From Saccopteryx bilineata (Eukaryota > Chordata > Mammalia > Chiroptera > Emballonuridae), in the NCBI RefSeq assembly GCF_036850765.1, contig NC_089491.1:183127520-183191519 (forward strand): DNA of 64,000 nt. The letters run 5' to 3'. Below the pieces are notes generated by a model. That model ran no database searches. It saw only the letters and a program-made list of their open reading frames with translations, and was not told the origin of the DNA. Shown in pieces: positions 22,060 through 33,379 of the stretch. The position numbers and the translations under genes were made by a program. Numbering within the stretch: position 1 is the first letter of the stretch; every line of letters begins with the position of its first letter.

Positions 22060-22965
22060 ATGGAAACAGAAACACTCATTTTAATTTAAAATGACCTTTT
22101 TCAGAAGAGGTGTGAGCTTTACATTTTAAACAGGCTTGCCAACTGAATCCTTAATTCAATAATGAATGCCAAAAGAATTCATACATATCATGCCACCCAA
22201 AGACCAGCAAGAGGGTGAAAAAATAATTTGTCCTTGCTCATGGAGTAATGAGACATATAAACAAAGAAATCATATGATTTTATGAAATTATTAGATGTGC
22301 TTAAATGGCAAAGGGTAAAAGGGGGCACTCTCCAAAAGCTATTTAGCCTTTAATACAAACTTAAGCAGTGGTCTGTCAATAACTTGCTAAAAGGTGAGTT
22401 TGGGGAAAATAAAATAAATACAAATAAGTAAGCAAATGTGTAGTTTTTTAATTTTATTGATTTCAGAGAAAGAGGAAGGAGAGAAGAGAAAAAGAGAAAG
22501 AGAGAGAGAGATCGATTTGTTGTTCCACTTATTTTTGCATTCATTGGTTGATTTTTCTATGTGCCTGACCAGGGATCCAACCTGCAACTTTGGTGTACCA
22601 AGACAGCACTCTAACCAACTGAGCTCCCTGGCCAGGGTACAAGTGTGCTTAATGCTCTTGAAGAAACTAACAGTAAACAAGACAGTCATTATTTTAATTA
22701 CTTGGTGCTACCACAACCAATGCAGCCAACACTATAAAAGGACTCCTCTTCATTGAGTTATTGAGTGTCATAAAATTCTTAAGTATTTTATAGGATTCAT
22801 TTCCCCTATTTAGGGATAGTATTGAATAATTACAAAGAAGTGATATAAACTGAAACATTCTACCCCAAAGTATCAGCACTACAAGTTGTTCTTACTGGAA
22901 AAACAAAATGCAAAATGTTATGATAGAATATGAAGATTATGCTTACTATTCTATAGTACTTTACA
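22060..22965 (+). repeat. Unclassified ~0.7 kb unit, copy A
   Basis: Without the SINE inserted at 22446-22638, this stretch aligns colinearly with 34710-35415. Matching phrases are 'ttgccaactgaatccttaat' / 'atgccaactgaattattaat', 'gaagaaactaac' in both, 'ataaaattcttaag' / 'ataaaactcttaag', and 'atttcccc' in both. Overall identity looks about 65-75 percent by eye. I do not recognise the unit. It could be an unnamed old repeat or a diverged local duplication. Confidence 0.6.
22446..22638 (-). mobile_element. Short tRNA-derived SINE in unit A
   Basis: Antisense: 'ttaattttattgatttcaga', a GA-rich run, 'tatgtgcctgaccaggga', and a tRNA-like head ending 'ccctggccagggt'. It is missing at the matching place in copy B (near 35100), so it inserted after the two units separated. 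Flanking duplication is weak ('aaatgtgta' / 'aagtgtgct'). Confidence 0.87.
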
Positions 22966-23224
22966 CATTAATTTGATATAAAATTAAACATAGCAGTTCA
23001 AAGAATGAATTAATATATTTTCTATTGATTGGGGAGGGGAAGATGGATGTTAGTCAATGTCTATACCAAAGACATACATCTCAGTAACAAGCATTGCTTG
23101 ACACATAGCATGTAATAAAATGCTTTATCACATAGCATGTCATAAAAAGACTAAGGATCCAACACTTTGGGAAGAGGCTTTCTCATTATTTAAAAGTCAA
23201 AACAGTCTTACCAGAACTGGAAGG

Positions 23225-23352
23225 GATCTAGCCCAATTTTGTCATTACACAGACAAGATAATTGAGGTTTGGATTTGAGTGACTTGCCCAAGGTCACACA
23301 GTGACTGCGCCAGGACTAAAATAAAGTCTCCTAAACCCCAATCCAATCATCT
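23225..23352 (-). repeat. MIR SINE fragment, antisense
   Basis: 'cattacacagacaagataat', 'gacttgcccaaggtcacaca' and 'gtgactgcgccaggacta' are the antisense MIR core. The upstream ATG of the open frame that continues into 23403-23926 lies in this repeat, so it is not a likely natural start. Confidence 0.7.
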
Positions 23353-23402
23353 TTGTACTACATTGTGGGTACTCAATAAATATTGGTTTTCCTTTCTTTT
23401 CA

Positions 23403-23926
23403 GCAGCAGGAAGAAAGACAGAAAGGACACTGTCACTTATTATTGTTTATTTGTATTTCTTTACAATAAAGACTTTAGAAAGACAATACCAGAGCAGCAT
23501 GTGAATTTTATTTCCCCAGAGCATGATGTGCTTTTGGGTAATGCGTTTTATGAAGAGATTTGTCCTAGGAACTTGGCAGATTTTACTGTAAATATTTTAG
23601 CAGTTTCCTATTATTTAGTTGTGGGACCAAATTTTTATCCCAGACTCTACAAGCTGATGTCTGTAGATTATAAGAGATTTTTTGAGGGAGAGCCTGTAAC
23701 AGAAATGATGGCTTTCTTTATTAAAGAATATAATGGTCGACATTCCAAGAAGGGCTTCCTCCTGCCCAACAGGAAAGAACAGCTTCAGCTGTCAGCTCCT
23801 TTGGCTTCCCTTCACCTGCAGAAAAGTGCCTTGCCGGAGTTCAAGCCCTCTGCTGCCACCCACATCTGGGGTCCAAGCGAGGTGCATATAAACTGGGACA
23901 GTTTGGCCAATGAAAGACAACTATGA
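23403..23926 (+). CDS. Candidate terminal exon, unidentified protein
   Basis: An open frame of about 175 codons follows a strong acceptor-like tract ('ggttttcctttcttttcag', 23384-23403), ends with TGA at 23924-23926, and has AATAAA at 24052-24057. This is the layout of a last exon. Stops are frequent in this AT-rich DNA, so a frame this long by chance is unlikely. The third codon positions become GC-rich in the distal half. The protein has no signal peptide or clear membrane segment. It has an aromatic-rich middle ('NFYPRLYKLMSVDYKRFFEG') and a Pro/Ser-rich tail ending 'EVHINWDSLANERQL'. I do not recognise the family. An ATG further upstream lies in MIR sequence and is probably irrelevant. 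Alternatives are an exon of a poorly characterised gene, a decayed retrogene or pseudogene exon, or chance. Confidence 0.35.
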
Positions 23927-24057
23927 CAAACAATACTTGATTCAGAGGCATCGCTAAGGGAGCAAGGCTTTGTTACTTCTCCATCACAATTTAACTTCTC
24001 CTTCCACCCAATCCTCCTTCCTCCTCTTTCCCTTCACAGGTGTTGATCACGAATAAA

Positions 24058-25724
24058 TATCTGCCCCCCCCACCCCGTGACTGCTTCCACTCAATCCAAA
24101 CTACAACATATGTCCTCCACTAACAACCAGCTTTCAGCCAACCTTGAATGGTGCCCAGTTCATACTATGACCAGTTTCCCAGTGCTGACTGTAAACAAGT
24201 CAAGTCAGAAATAGGTTATTTCCTGTAGGGACAGGGAAATGGAAAGACTAGCTGATCAAAGACTATAGGCATTGCTCATGTTGAATAAAAAGTTAGCACA
24301 CGGGGTTAAATGAAAACAGCCTTGACTGTAGAGACCAGATGGCCCAAGAGGTGGACAGCAGGGGAGAACCCTCTGTTCGTGTTTTATTATGATCGACTTC
24401 TCATGGTAAGTTTTAATCATACCAGTTTTACAGTTTTGAGAACAGCCTCAGAGAAGCTAAATAAATTGTTCACAGTCACCAACTTCATCATAGATGCTTG
24501 AATTTTTTTTACAATGAACAAAGGCCCTCATTTCACCCACAGAAGGTCGATTAAAGCCCCTGAGCATCTCGGGAGAGGAAAAAGTCAAAGCATTTTGACA
24601 CCTGTGTGTTTCATTTAGCCTGACCAGGAACACTGTGGGCATTGGGGTTTACTTAGCTCAGATAATGAGTATGCCTTTTTCTGAAGTGGTTCAGTTGAAG
24701 CCTGCCGACAAGGATCCAATTTCTAGTGCTGTTCAATGGGATCTCATCTAGCCTCAACTTCCAGAAGTTTCACCTGAAATCTTACATGCCTCTACTCCCC
24801 ACTTTGAGGATAAACCTAAAACTTGATATTCATGGCATCGAACAAGAAAATCCTGCCCCTTTGACTGCTGGTTCATTATTTAAATTTTTCTCAATGTTGC
24901 AATTTAATGGTGTAATGCTGGTGGTTGAGGCCAGGCAGGTTTGTATTAAATTCAGGCAGACAATAGAGGAACGGCAGAGCTGAAAGCATCGGCCATTCCC
25001 ATTCATTGGAGGCTCACAGAGACAGGTGAGCAAATAAACAAAGGAAAACCTGCTTTTTACAGTGGAGGGCAAGGGATCAGGAAAACTTCCCCTCATGGTG
25101 GTGGCCGAGGGAATCAGGGAACCACACCTAGCAGTGGTGGGAGAGTGATCTGGGAGAATGGCCCGAGGGAGAACACCCATAGCTTTTCATAAAGATACAC
25201 ATGTAGCTTTCTGCCACATGCTCACTCATTAACTGTGCAAAGTGCTTGCAGCCGGGAAACCAGCGAATAAGCTTAACACAGCTGTTTTCCCCACAAATGG
25301 TTTTGTCTTTTTCCATAAATAATTCTTTTATTTGGCTCTAACTTACCTGGTTTTTAAATTTTTTTAACTGTACACAATAAGAGAATGCAAGCAAAGCAAT
25401 TTTGAGGAGAGGCATGCTTCAAACAAAAGAAACTAATCACTTATTTTCTGTAATTAATTCTGCATAGACCTTTGCTATACCCTTAAAAAAGCTCCTAGGT
25501 AAATACTAAACTAGCTAAGAAAAATTGACAGAACTATGTTCATCACTGATTCTGGCAATTTAGGAGAAAATTTTCTTGTGGAAATGCTTTGAAACTGGCC
25601 TTCATACTAGATTCCCATTGTTATAACCAACCAGTTATTGAGTGCCCATGAAAACCAGGCTTTAACACTATCCTCACCATCCAACAAAAGAAGCATTTTT
25701 ATCTCCGCATGTGCTAACTACTGG
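24058..25724. other. No gene recognised; GC-richer block near 25.0 kb
   Basis: A run of C lies at 24063-24076. The stretch 24990-25320 is richer in G+C than its surroundings and has a partly repeated phrase ('catggtggtggccgagggaa' / 'agcagtggtgggagagtgat'), but I could not assign it to a repeat or exon. The remaining sequence shows only short open frames. Confidence 0.4.
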
Positions 25725-25726
25725 TA

Positions 25727-26102
25727 CAGTCATCCCTCACCATATCACGGTTCACTTTTTGTGGTCTCACTATATTGCGGATTTTTAGATTGTATACTGT
25801 ATATCTAATTTTGTATCATGATTTTTTGCTGTATCATGGGATTTTGTGGTATATAGGCATTTTTATATATTTATTATCTTAATTATTTTGCGGTAAAATA
25901 GCATTTTCTAGCCTAAAATTTTGAAAACAATATAAAATATATTTAAAAATTAATTAAAACGTTAAAAGAATATTAAATCAAAAAAAGCCTTAAAGTACAT
26001 ATAAATAATAAAATAAATATAAGGTCGCTACTTCTCAGATTTTCTTTCGCCTATCGCAGGGGGTTCTGGAACCTACCCCCTGAAATAGATGAGGGACGAC
26101 TG
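25727..26102. mobile_element. Tc1/mariner-pogo type MITE
   Basis: Ends are 'cagtcatccctcaccatatc' at the left and the complement of 'gatgagggacgactg' at the right. TA flanks both sides (25725-25726, 26103-26104). The 376-bp interior is very AT-rich with no transposase. Terminal CAGT and TA target suggest a Tigger-like non-autonomous family. Confidence 0.82.
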
Positions 26103-26104
26103 TA

Positions 26105-26902
26105 GTTCTTATTTTTCATTTTTATAAAAGAAGAAATGAGGGTGCATAAAGGTTAAGTAACTTGCCACTTTATACACTTGTGATCTTAGGGAAGGTATTT
26201 CACCCATCCAAGCCATTTCTAGGGTATATAAAATGAAAAACAATAGTAACTACCAGAGTCTGGTATACTGCCCACTCCCCTAGTGCTCTGCCAGGCCTAC
26301 ACTAGGCTTTCCATTAGCATTTGTTGTCTAAGTGAAAGGCACTAGGGTTAAGTGTCATGAGAATTGTAAATACCATATGAAAACCAACTAGGACAAACCA
26401 TGGCTAATGGCTGCCCTATTACTGTTATCTAGAGTAACACATTGGTAAGTAGCAGGCCAGGAATTCCAAGTTTGTCTCTCAGTCTCCAAATGCCTAAATT
26501 CCTTTCACTGCACTGTATCATTTTTCAGATAAATGCACTGTTATGCTTCCAGAACAATCTGGAGTCTAACTAAAGACATACCACAATGGAAATTCAGAGT
26601 GTCTTCCATGCTCCACTACCCAATAGTACAGAGCAGCTGAGAAAAAAGTAGAAGTCCTACTCATGTCAGGCCACTCCATAAAATCCTCAGTCCAAACCTA
26701 TGACATTTGCGGAAAGAAGCTAGAACAGTCTATAATTAAATCATTAGAATCCCCTTTACATTTTAGGTGGATTCCCAAAGAAATCCAATTACACAGATCC
26801 ACTTTTTGTAAAGGCAGAGTTCCTGAGATAATTTTTAAATAGTTAATATTTACTGAATTGTAACTTTTCTTGGCAGTGTTTTAACCATGTGGATTAACAT
26901 CT
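26105..26902. other. No gene recognised
   Basis: A possible MIR/LINE2 scrap lies near 26120-26260 ('gagggtgcataaaggttaag', 'gtatttcacccatcc'). Nothing else is supported. Confidence 0.45.
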
Positions 26903-26906
26903 TTAA

Positions 26907-27177
26907 CTTCTTGAGTAGTGAGGTTTTTTTCATGCTCGTTGACCCCAGGAGTGAGTTGTTTTGTTGGGGTTTTTTTTTTTCAAAAAATGAAACTAGTTCC
27001 AGTTACAGTTTTATTAACTTAAAATCATATTTGTTTGATAACCAATTTATGGAAATAAGAAGAACATACGTTTGCCTTTTTTTAATGTTGCCTTACACAT
27101 TTTTTAAATAAATCAATCGTACTCTGGATGGTCAGGAGGCATGAGGATGTACATGAACGTTCGTACTACTCAATCCC
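26907..27177 (-). mobile_element. piggyBac-family MITE made by internal deletion
   Basis: Read on the minus strand, it starts with 'gggattgagtagtacgaacg' and goes on to a word matching the left end of the larger element at 52470. It then jumps at about 27115 straight to sequence matching that element's right 200 bp (for example 'aacatgattttaagtt' in the relative). TTAA (26903-26906) lies at one end; TATG at the other is a decayed copy. It is 271 bp and carries no coding sequence. The open frame at 26887-27111 is a by-product. Confidence 0.85.
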
Positions 27178-27184
27178 TATGACA

Positions 27185-27330
27185 ACTCTAGTATATAACT
27201 ACTACTAGTATCTCCATTTTCCAGTGGGAAAAAGTGAAACACATAGGCAGTCAAAGAACATGCTCAGAGTCACACTGTGACTAAGGGCTCAGTCAAGATT
27301 TAAATCCAGGCATTCAGTGCTAGAGACCAC
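27185..27330 (-). repeat. MIR SINE fragment, antisense
   Basis: 'actactagtatctccatttt', 'cagagtcacactgtgactaa' and 'gtcaagatttaaatccaggc' are the antisense MIR core. Confidence 0.55.
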
Positions 27331-28380
27331 TTGCCATACAGATCTGTCTTTCCAGATTCCTTTGCTTTAAAGAAACCTAAAAAGTGTTCTCTTTAAAACT
27401 GTACCTAACAATGTTTTCAGCAAGAGATGGCTACACCGTGTTATATTACCTTCCACTTCCCTCTAGTATAATCCCACAGTCTTCCGAGAGGAGCAGCCTT
27501 CGTTATCCCCTCAAAATACTCAGGCCCTCATGTAGAAGAGCCTCCCATAATGTCTCATCATCTGAAGAAAGTCTCCTGATTGTATTTACATTCAATAAAC
27601 TCCCCCTTAGAAAAACATAGAAAAATCTTCTAAATTTTCTTTTTCTTAAGATGCCATGGAACTTGTGATTTAGGTTTGCTGTTAACTGCCAGTAAACTGA
27701 AAGTTAAATTTAATGTTTGAAATCACAAGGTTAGAGGGAAGGATCTATATACAGGATGCTATGTTTTCTTGCCCAGTTATCAGTTATCACCCACTCTCCA
27801 TTAAATCCAGCCAACATTAACTGAGTACTTCCATGCCAAGCACTGCGGTAAGTACCAAGATTACAAAACATCACCCCATCCTTAAAAGAGAACTCAATTA
27901 ATGGTTCCTAGTCTTTCATTTTATTTTCCTGACCTCTCTGTATATCTACATTTATTTGTAACTTGTCTCATATTTGGTTTTGAAAACAGATATGGTATTA
28001 TAGGTAAATAAATGAATTGAATTAGTATGTTCTAGAAAGAGCATTGATTTAAATTTGCCCAGAAGAGCCAATAACAAATTACATTCTTCTCTCTTACCCT
28101 CTAAAATCATCTCAAAGACTGACCCTCTCTTTGAACCCATCCTATAATCATCAGATTAATTTTCCTAATAGGCCTTTTCTAATCCTGTCATTCATCTATA
28201 TAAAAGTATTAATTGCCACACCACACAGATTATCCTCAAAATTTAAAAAAAAAGTTGCAAGTCAGAGGTAGTTTGTCACAGAAAATAGGAAACCTTTGTT
28301 CCCTGTCTGTACTTATGAAGGACTAGAACTGGGCAATCCATCCTAGACTGAAATAGGCACATCCAAGTACTAAAGGCCTG
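27331..28380. other. No gene; small LINE2 scrap
   Basis: The stretch at 27795-27900 ('cattaactgagtacttccat', 'gccaagcactgcggtaagta') looks like LINE2. The rest is unremarkable. Confidence 0.45.
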
Positions 28381-28382
28381 TC

Positions 28383-28445
28383 ATAGATAGACAGATGATA
28401 GATAGATAAGAGATAGATAGATGATAGATGATGATGATGATGATG

Positions 28446-28491
<46 letters not shown>

Positions 28492-28504
28492 TGATAGATA
28501 GATG
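28383..28504. repeat. GATA/GATG microsatellite
   Basis: Interrupted GATA units, then five to six ATG units (28427-28446), then about eleven uninterrupted GATA units (28449-28491) and a last short GATA block. The long pure core suggests a length-variable locus. Its minus-strand open frames (Tyr/Leu/Ser/Ile repeats) are not genes. Confidence 0.95.
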
Positions 28505-28639
28505 GAACAGTGACTACAGACATGATGCATGCTTTCACCTAAAGTCCAACTTACCTTTACCCATTTGGGACCTTGTATAACCACCATGCAGGTTATTTAT
28601 TTCAGAAGTTTGTGCACACTCATGTCACCATCACTACCG

Positions 28640-28985
28640 AAAGGGGAGGGGAGGACTGATTGCAGTTTCTAATTTTTACTTTCAGATATGCCTCAACTCT
28701 GACTCCTAGAGCCAGAGGGGCTCCAAGAGGTACCTAGAGACGCAGAAGAGTTTCCTTCTTTTAGGCAGGCCAGGTAGTCTTTTTATCCTTTACAAATTCA
28801 GCGACATTAGCAAACCAGGGTCCAAGGTCTGGCAGCCAGTCAGCATCATCTTGCTGGTTTCAGCTTCCTTCCATGGTGCCCCTGTGAAGCATGTCACAGG
28901 CCCATGAGCCAGCGTTGAAGGCTGTCCACAGTGACTGTCCACCACCCATAAGTGCATTCCTCTTGCTGTCCCCTGCAGTTTAGTC
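28640..28985 (-). other. Possible broken exon or pseudogene fragment
   Basis: On the minus strand one frame runs about 75 codons with a single stop in the middle. It contains 'GQSLWTAFNAGSWACDMLHR' before the stop and 'DADWLPDLGPWFANVAEFVK' after it. The block is less AT-rich than its surroundings and free of recognised repeats. I do not recognise the protein, there is no start, and no poly(A) tail is seen. It may be a pseudogene fragment or chance. Confidence 0.2.
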
Positions 28986-29065
28986 TTTAGTTGAAAGCCT
29001 CCACACAGAAAGATAGTGTTCCTAGATTCTGTGACTTGCAGAGAAGCCTATGTGTACTCTATAGT

Positions 29066-29260
29066 CTTGGCTGGGTGCTCAGTTGGTTAGAGCGTCATCC
29101 CCACATGCAAAGATTGCAGTTCTATCCCTGGTGGGGGGCATGCAAGAATCAACCAAAGAATGCATGGGTGGGTGGAACAACAAATCGATGTATCTCTCCC
29201 TCTCTCTGTTTCCCTTCTTCTCTTTCTAAAATCAATAAATAAAAATATTCTAATGTATTG
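29066..29260 (+). mobile_element. Short tRNA-derived SINE, sense
   Basis: tRNA-like head 'cttggctgggtgctcagttg' with an A-box and decayed B-box, then 'gtggaacaacaaatcgatgt', a CT-rich part and an 'aaaatcaataaataaaa' end. Flanking duplication is unclear. Confidence 0.85.
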
Positions 29261-30842
29261 TTTTCTCTATTTAAAAAAAAAAAGGTCTTCTTTACTTTAA
29301 ATGCAGAAAATTGCCCAGAATGACAATATACATGTCCCATTTGCAGTATCTGATGTGTGTATGGATATTTAGGGTCATGTAGAAAAGACCTGATACTTTA
29401 TGGTAAGACATTAGTAGCAATTTCGTAGCGCAATTATATATTGTCTTGCAGAGGAAAACCCTTTAGACAGTTTACTCTGATTTCAACTGTAATTTTTTCA
29501 CTTTTCTAACCATAAAAGTGTTAGTAAGCTAATTTCTTACTCCTCCATATTTGTGTATCTTGTACATAGAAGAGAAATCTCTATTTCTATATACACTTGA
29601 GCCCAATGGGGCTTCAATGCCATACATTAGAATAGACTATTATTTAGAGAAGTATATTTATGGAGTCAGGAATAATAACAAGACTCAAGAAATAAATTCT
29701 TCAGTTATGTTTCATTTAGTTATCAGATAGAGTTACCCAGTGAACAAGTGAAACAAAGTGATGTTAGCCTTTAAGATGTTTATGGTTCTAGGGAGAAATA
29801 GGAAACACAATGCAAAACTGTAGTGCAAAATATTTTCAATAAAGCAGACATTTCTGATTTAGTACATTCCTCAGCGCCAGCAGGCCAATCCGTAAAATAC
29901 ACAGCTGAATGATATTGCTTTGGAAAATGTACAAGCACCTTATACTGCAGTCAAGTATATCTACAGGGGGGAAAATGATATCTGGAAGGTATTTCCTCCT
30001 GCCATGCTCATTAGAGAGAATTTTTTAATTACATTCACATCCTCAGATTACTAATTTGTATGCACAGAGAACAATGTGGAGGAAAAACTTAAAGTGAATA
30101 TGATTTCCTGTGAACTACTGGGAAAATATGAACTGATGTCAGTGCCTTAAACAGATAAAGCAGCTTAGGAGTAAGAAAATCCCCAGGAAGATGAGGCACA
30201 TTGACACGCTTCAAACTTAGGAATTCACTCTTGACCCAAATGATTGCACTAAAATGTAATTATTCACTGTTTAGAGAGTTTACTTATTTTTTGATTGCCT
30301 GTGGCATAAAGAGGTCCCAAGTACTTTGAAAACCTGGAACCCAAAATTGCCTTATCTGGATATGAAGGATAGACATGAACATTCTGACAATGTTCTCCTT
30401 TGCATGATAATTCATCTTCTGTTTAAGGATCTGTGTTATGCTATTCTTAAATTCAGGGTCACTCTCCCATAAAAGGGAGGCATAAAGCTCAGATAGGAGC
30501 AATGAATAATTTTAGGTTATTTGTACACAGCTGCAGCTACTTGCATGGGTAATCGTTTTTGCCCAAATCGACAGCATAACTGTGGCTCTAGAGATATAGA
30601 TTTAAAAGCCACTGAAGTGTCAAATTATAGTACAAAAATAGAGCCAGAAAATATTCATGTTTTAATTTTATTCAAGCTTCAAGAATGTGTTGAACCCTTG
30701 CTATAGGGCAAAATGTGCTCAAGTGTTATGATATATTGATGTTCAGCATGACAGACAAGAGGGGTGCTAACCACATATACTGCAGTAAAAATCTATTAAT
30801 GTTTATTATTCAATCATTTTATTTATAATGCATGCATTCAAC
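29261..30842. other. No gene recognised
   Basis: No supported repeat or exon. The stretch 29840-30500 looks single-copy with a few words that could be regulatory, but I have no basis to name it. Confidence 0.45.
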
Positions 30843-30844
30843 TA

Positions 30845-31181
30845 CACGGGGTCCTCAGGTTATGACAGTCTCAACAGATGTTTCAAGTTTATGATGGTCA
30901 CTCTCATAAAAGCTTTAAAAAATTGAGGAATGAGAGATTCAGCTTATGTCATTAGAGTCGTACCTACGGACTACATGGGCAAATTAGTTTGGTTGCATGC
31001 AGGAAGAGTAAGTATTCTTTTTCTCTGGCTTAGTTGTGTTCTTATGTTCTAGATTATGATTTTACAAGTGTGTTAGGAGAGGTAAGTGGCTTAGGCTAGG
31101 GTGTGTTTCGACTTACACCAAAATTCAGGCTTATGTCACTGTCACAGGAATGGAACTATGTCATAACCCGAAGACCTCCTG
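30845..31181. mobile_element. Tc1/mariner-pogo type MITE (sister of 6563-6872)
   Basis: The ends 'cacggggtcctcaggttatg' and the complement of 'ataacccgaagacctcctg' are inverted. TA flanks both sides (30843-30844, 31182-31183). Its right half matches the left part of the 6563-6872 element in opposite orientation, including 'gctagggtgtgtttcgactt'. There is no coding sequence. Confidence 0.82.
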
Positions 31182-31472
31182 TACTTACTTTTACAATTAA
31201 AATTTAAAAGCTTGGATTTAAAGGTAGAAGGGCCAGCTATGGTTTTTCTGACAGGTTAATGGTGGTGGCTGTCCAAAGTAGAGTGGTGACTACAACAAAA
31301 ATTGATTTATCTGCTACTGCTGCATTTGTTTGACACATTGAGCCCTACCCTATCACATCCCATTACTGTATCAGGTAAAGAGGAATGTTAATCTCTGCTC
31401 TAGAAAATACTCTAATTAGACAAGGTTTCTAATTAGAAAACATAGTACAGTGCAAAAGAGTGTATGTTAGAG

Positions 31473-31768
31473 CAGTGGTCCCAACCTTTTTTGGGCCATG
31501 GATCAGTTTAATGTCAGAAAATATTTTCACCGACTGGCCTTTAGGGTGCAACGGATAAATGTATCACGTGACCAAGACAAGCGTCAAGAGTGAGTCTTAG
31601 ACGGATGTAACAGAGGGAATCTGGTCATTTTTTAAAAATAAAACATCGTTCAGACTTAAATATAAATAAAACGGAAATAATGTAAGTTATTTATTCTTTC
31701 TCTGTGGACTGGTACCAAATGGCCCACGGACTGGTACCAGTCCACAGCCCAGGGGTTGGGGACCACTG
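31473..31768. mobile_element. hAT MITE, third family in the window
   Basis: The element runs from 'cagtggtcccaaccttttt' to 'aggggttggggaccactg', inverted ends of hAT type. The flanking 8-mers are 'tgttagag' (31465-31472) and 'tattagag' (31769-31776). A repeated phrase 'ggactggtacca' occurs twice near the right end (31709 and 31729). It is non-coding. Confidence 0.9.
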
Positions 31769-31779
31769 TATTAGAGTAT

Positions 31780-31900
31780 AAAGACCTATGTTTAATCCCA
31801 AAGACTGCCAATTATGTGCTGTGTGCTCTTAGTCACTGAATCTCTAACATGAGAATACTAGTAATATATTTTTATTAGTAACATATTGCATGCAGGTACA
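31780..31900 (+). repeat. MIR-like fragment, sense
   Basis: 'gacctatgtttaatcccaaa', 'ttatgtgctgtgtgctctta' and 'cactgaatctctaacatgag' follow the MIR sense order, heavily diverged. It continues across the hAT insertion at 31473-31768. The stretch from 31901 to 32351 has nothing recognised. Confidence 0.4.
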
Positions 31901-32361
31901 ATGTAGGGCTCATTCACTTTCACAAAACAAGAAGTCCAGATGTATGGAGTTGCTGAAGTTGGTTTGGTGATTTAAGGATGTCAGGATCATGGTCCCTAGA
32001 ATTCTCTAGGCTTTTCCTTTGGTCCCAAGAAATTTGTGACAGCTCTAACAATTATTTCTGTGATAAAAGTAGGAAGAAAAACAGGTAAGGATCAAGAGAA
32101 TGGGACAGAAACTTTATTGGAAGAGACAAAGCTCTCTAGACCCAATTAAGACTTCTGTTTATAGTTCATTAGCTAGAATTGTGTCACATGCCACTGGTAG
32201 AAAGGGAGGTTTGAAAATGTATGTTTATTAAAGTAGTACACATTTCCAGTCCAGTTAAAATCAGGAATATGTTAGTAAAGAAGGGAAGAATGGAATAAAT
32301 AGGTAACTAGAAATGTCTGCCTCAATCTTCTTTTCAGAGTTAGTGTTAAAAATTATATGAG

Positions 32362-32534
32362 CCCTGGGCCAGTTTAGCTCAGTCAGTTAGAGCTTTGTCC
32401 CAAAACACCAAGGTTGCGGGTTTGATCCCATCAAGGCACATACAGGAAGCGATCAATGAATGCACAACTAAGTGGAACAACAAATGAATGCTTTCCTCTG
32501 TCTAAAATCAATCAATAAAAAAATTTTTTAAGGC
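32362..32534 (+). mobile_element. Short tRNA-derived SINE, sense
   Basis: tRNA-like head 'ccctgggccagtttagctca' with B-box relic 'gcgggtttgatccc', then 'caaggcacatacaggaagcg' and 'aaaatcaatcaataaaa'. Target-site duplication 'attatatgag' (32352-32361) and 'attgtatgag' (32535-32544). Confidence 0.9.
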
Positions 32535-32544
32535 ATTGTATGAG

Positions 32545-33379
32545 ATATTTGAAAGTGTTTTATTAACCCCAGTTGATTTTTAAGTACAATTAATGTTATA
32601 CTATTTTCATATACATCCAATGTTATGGAAAAGGACTCTTAGATAAAATATATATTTTAACTAATATATAAATACTGTATATTTCCTAATATATAGCACA
32701 TCAGATCTCTCACACACGTGCACATAACCCCCCTGAAACAAACTGGAGGGATGAAATTCTTTTCCTTTTGTATTTGAGACAATATAAATTTAAAACATAT
32801 GTGATCCAATTATGATCTATGACATTAAGGCAAACTATAAAACTTTTAACTCTGCTTAATTTTTTTAAATATTTACCTTTGAAGACTCAATTTTTTGGTC
32901 TAAGAATGGGTTACATACGCATTTACCTCTTCTATATATAATAAAATTAAATAGTAAATATGTAGTTTCCAAATTAAAATGTCTTGAAGCACTAGGCTCT
33001 CCTTCAAAAAAATAAAAAAACTATAAAAAAATTTTAAGCACAAATTTTAAAATTATTTATCTTTGGTGTCCAAAAACATAATAGATTGTATTTTTCCTTT
33101 CAAGAGTCTATGAATCTTTCATATTTTATGAAACAGTTTGGAAAAAATGATTTTTATAATTAAAATCTCAATTCAGGAAAGAACTAGGAAAATATTCTGC
33201 CTCAGTAAGAAAATAACAACAGTGTTCTGTGAAGAAGTAGTTGGCAAAGTAACTTGATTTTTATTAAACATAAGAGTACAAATAGACATTAAAATTCAAT
33301 TTGAACATATATAATATTAAAATCATTAATGATACTAAGGAGCAGATTGTTTGAAAGGCCTCAGAAAACACCTTCCATA
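32545..33379. other. Very AT-rich sequence, no gene
   Basis: Long A/T runs with no recognised element. Confidence 0.5.

Noticed and set aside
24990..25320. Third LTR
   Set aside because: The block is G+C-richer and has repeated phrases, but TG...CA ends, TATA box and poly(A) signal could not be placed.
28383..28504. CRISPR-like array
   Set aside because: The repeats have no spacers and the sequence is a GATA microsatellite in mammalian DNA. The same holds for 39406-39454 and 37467-37748.
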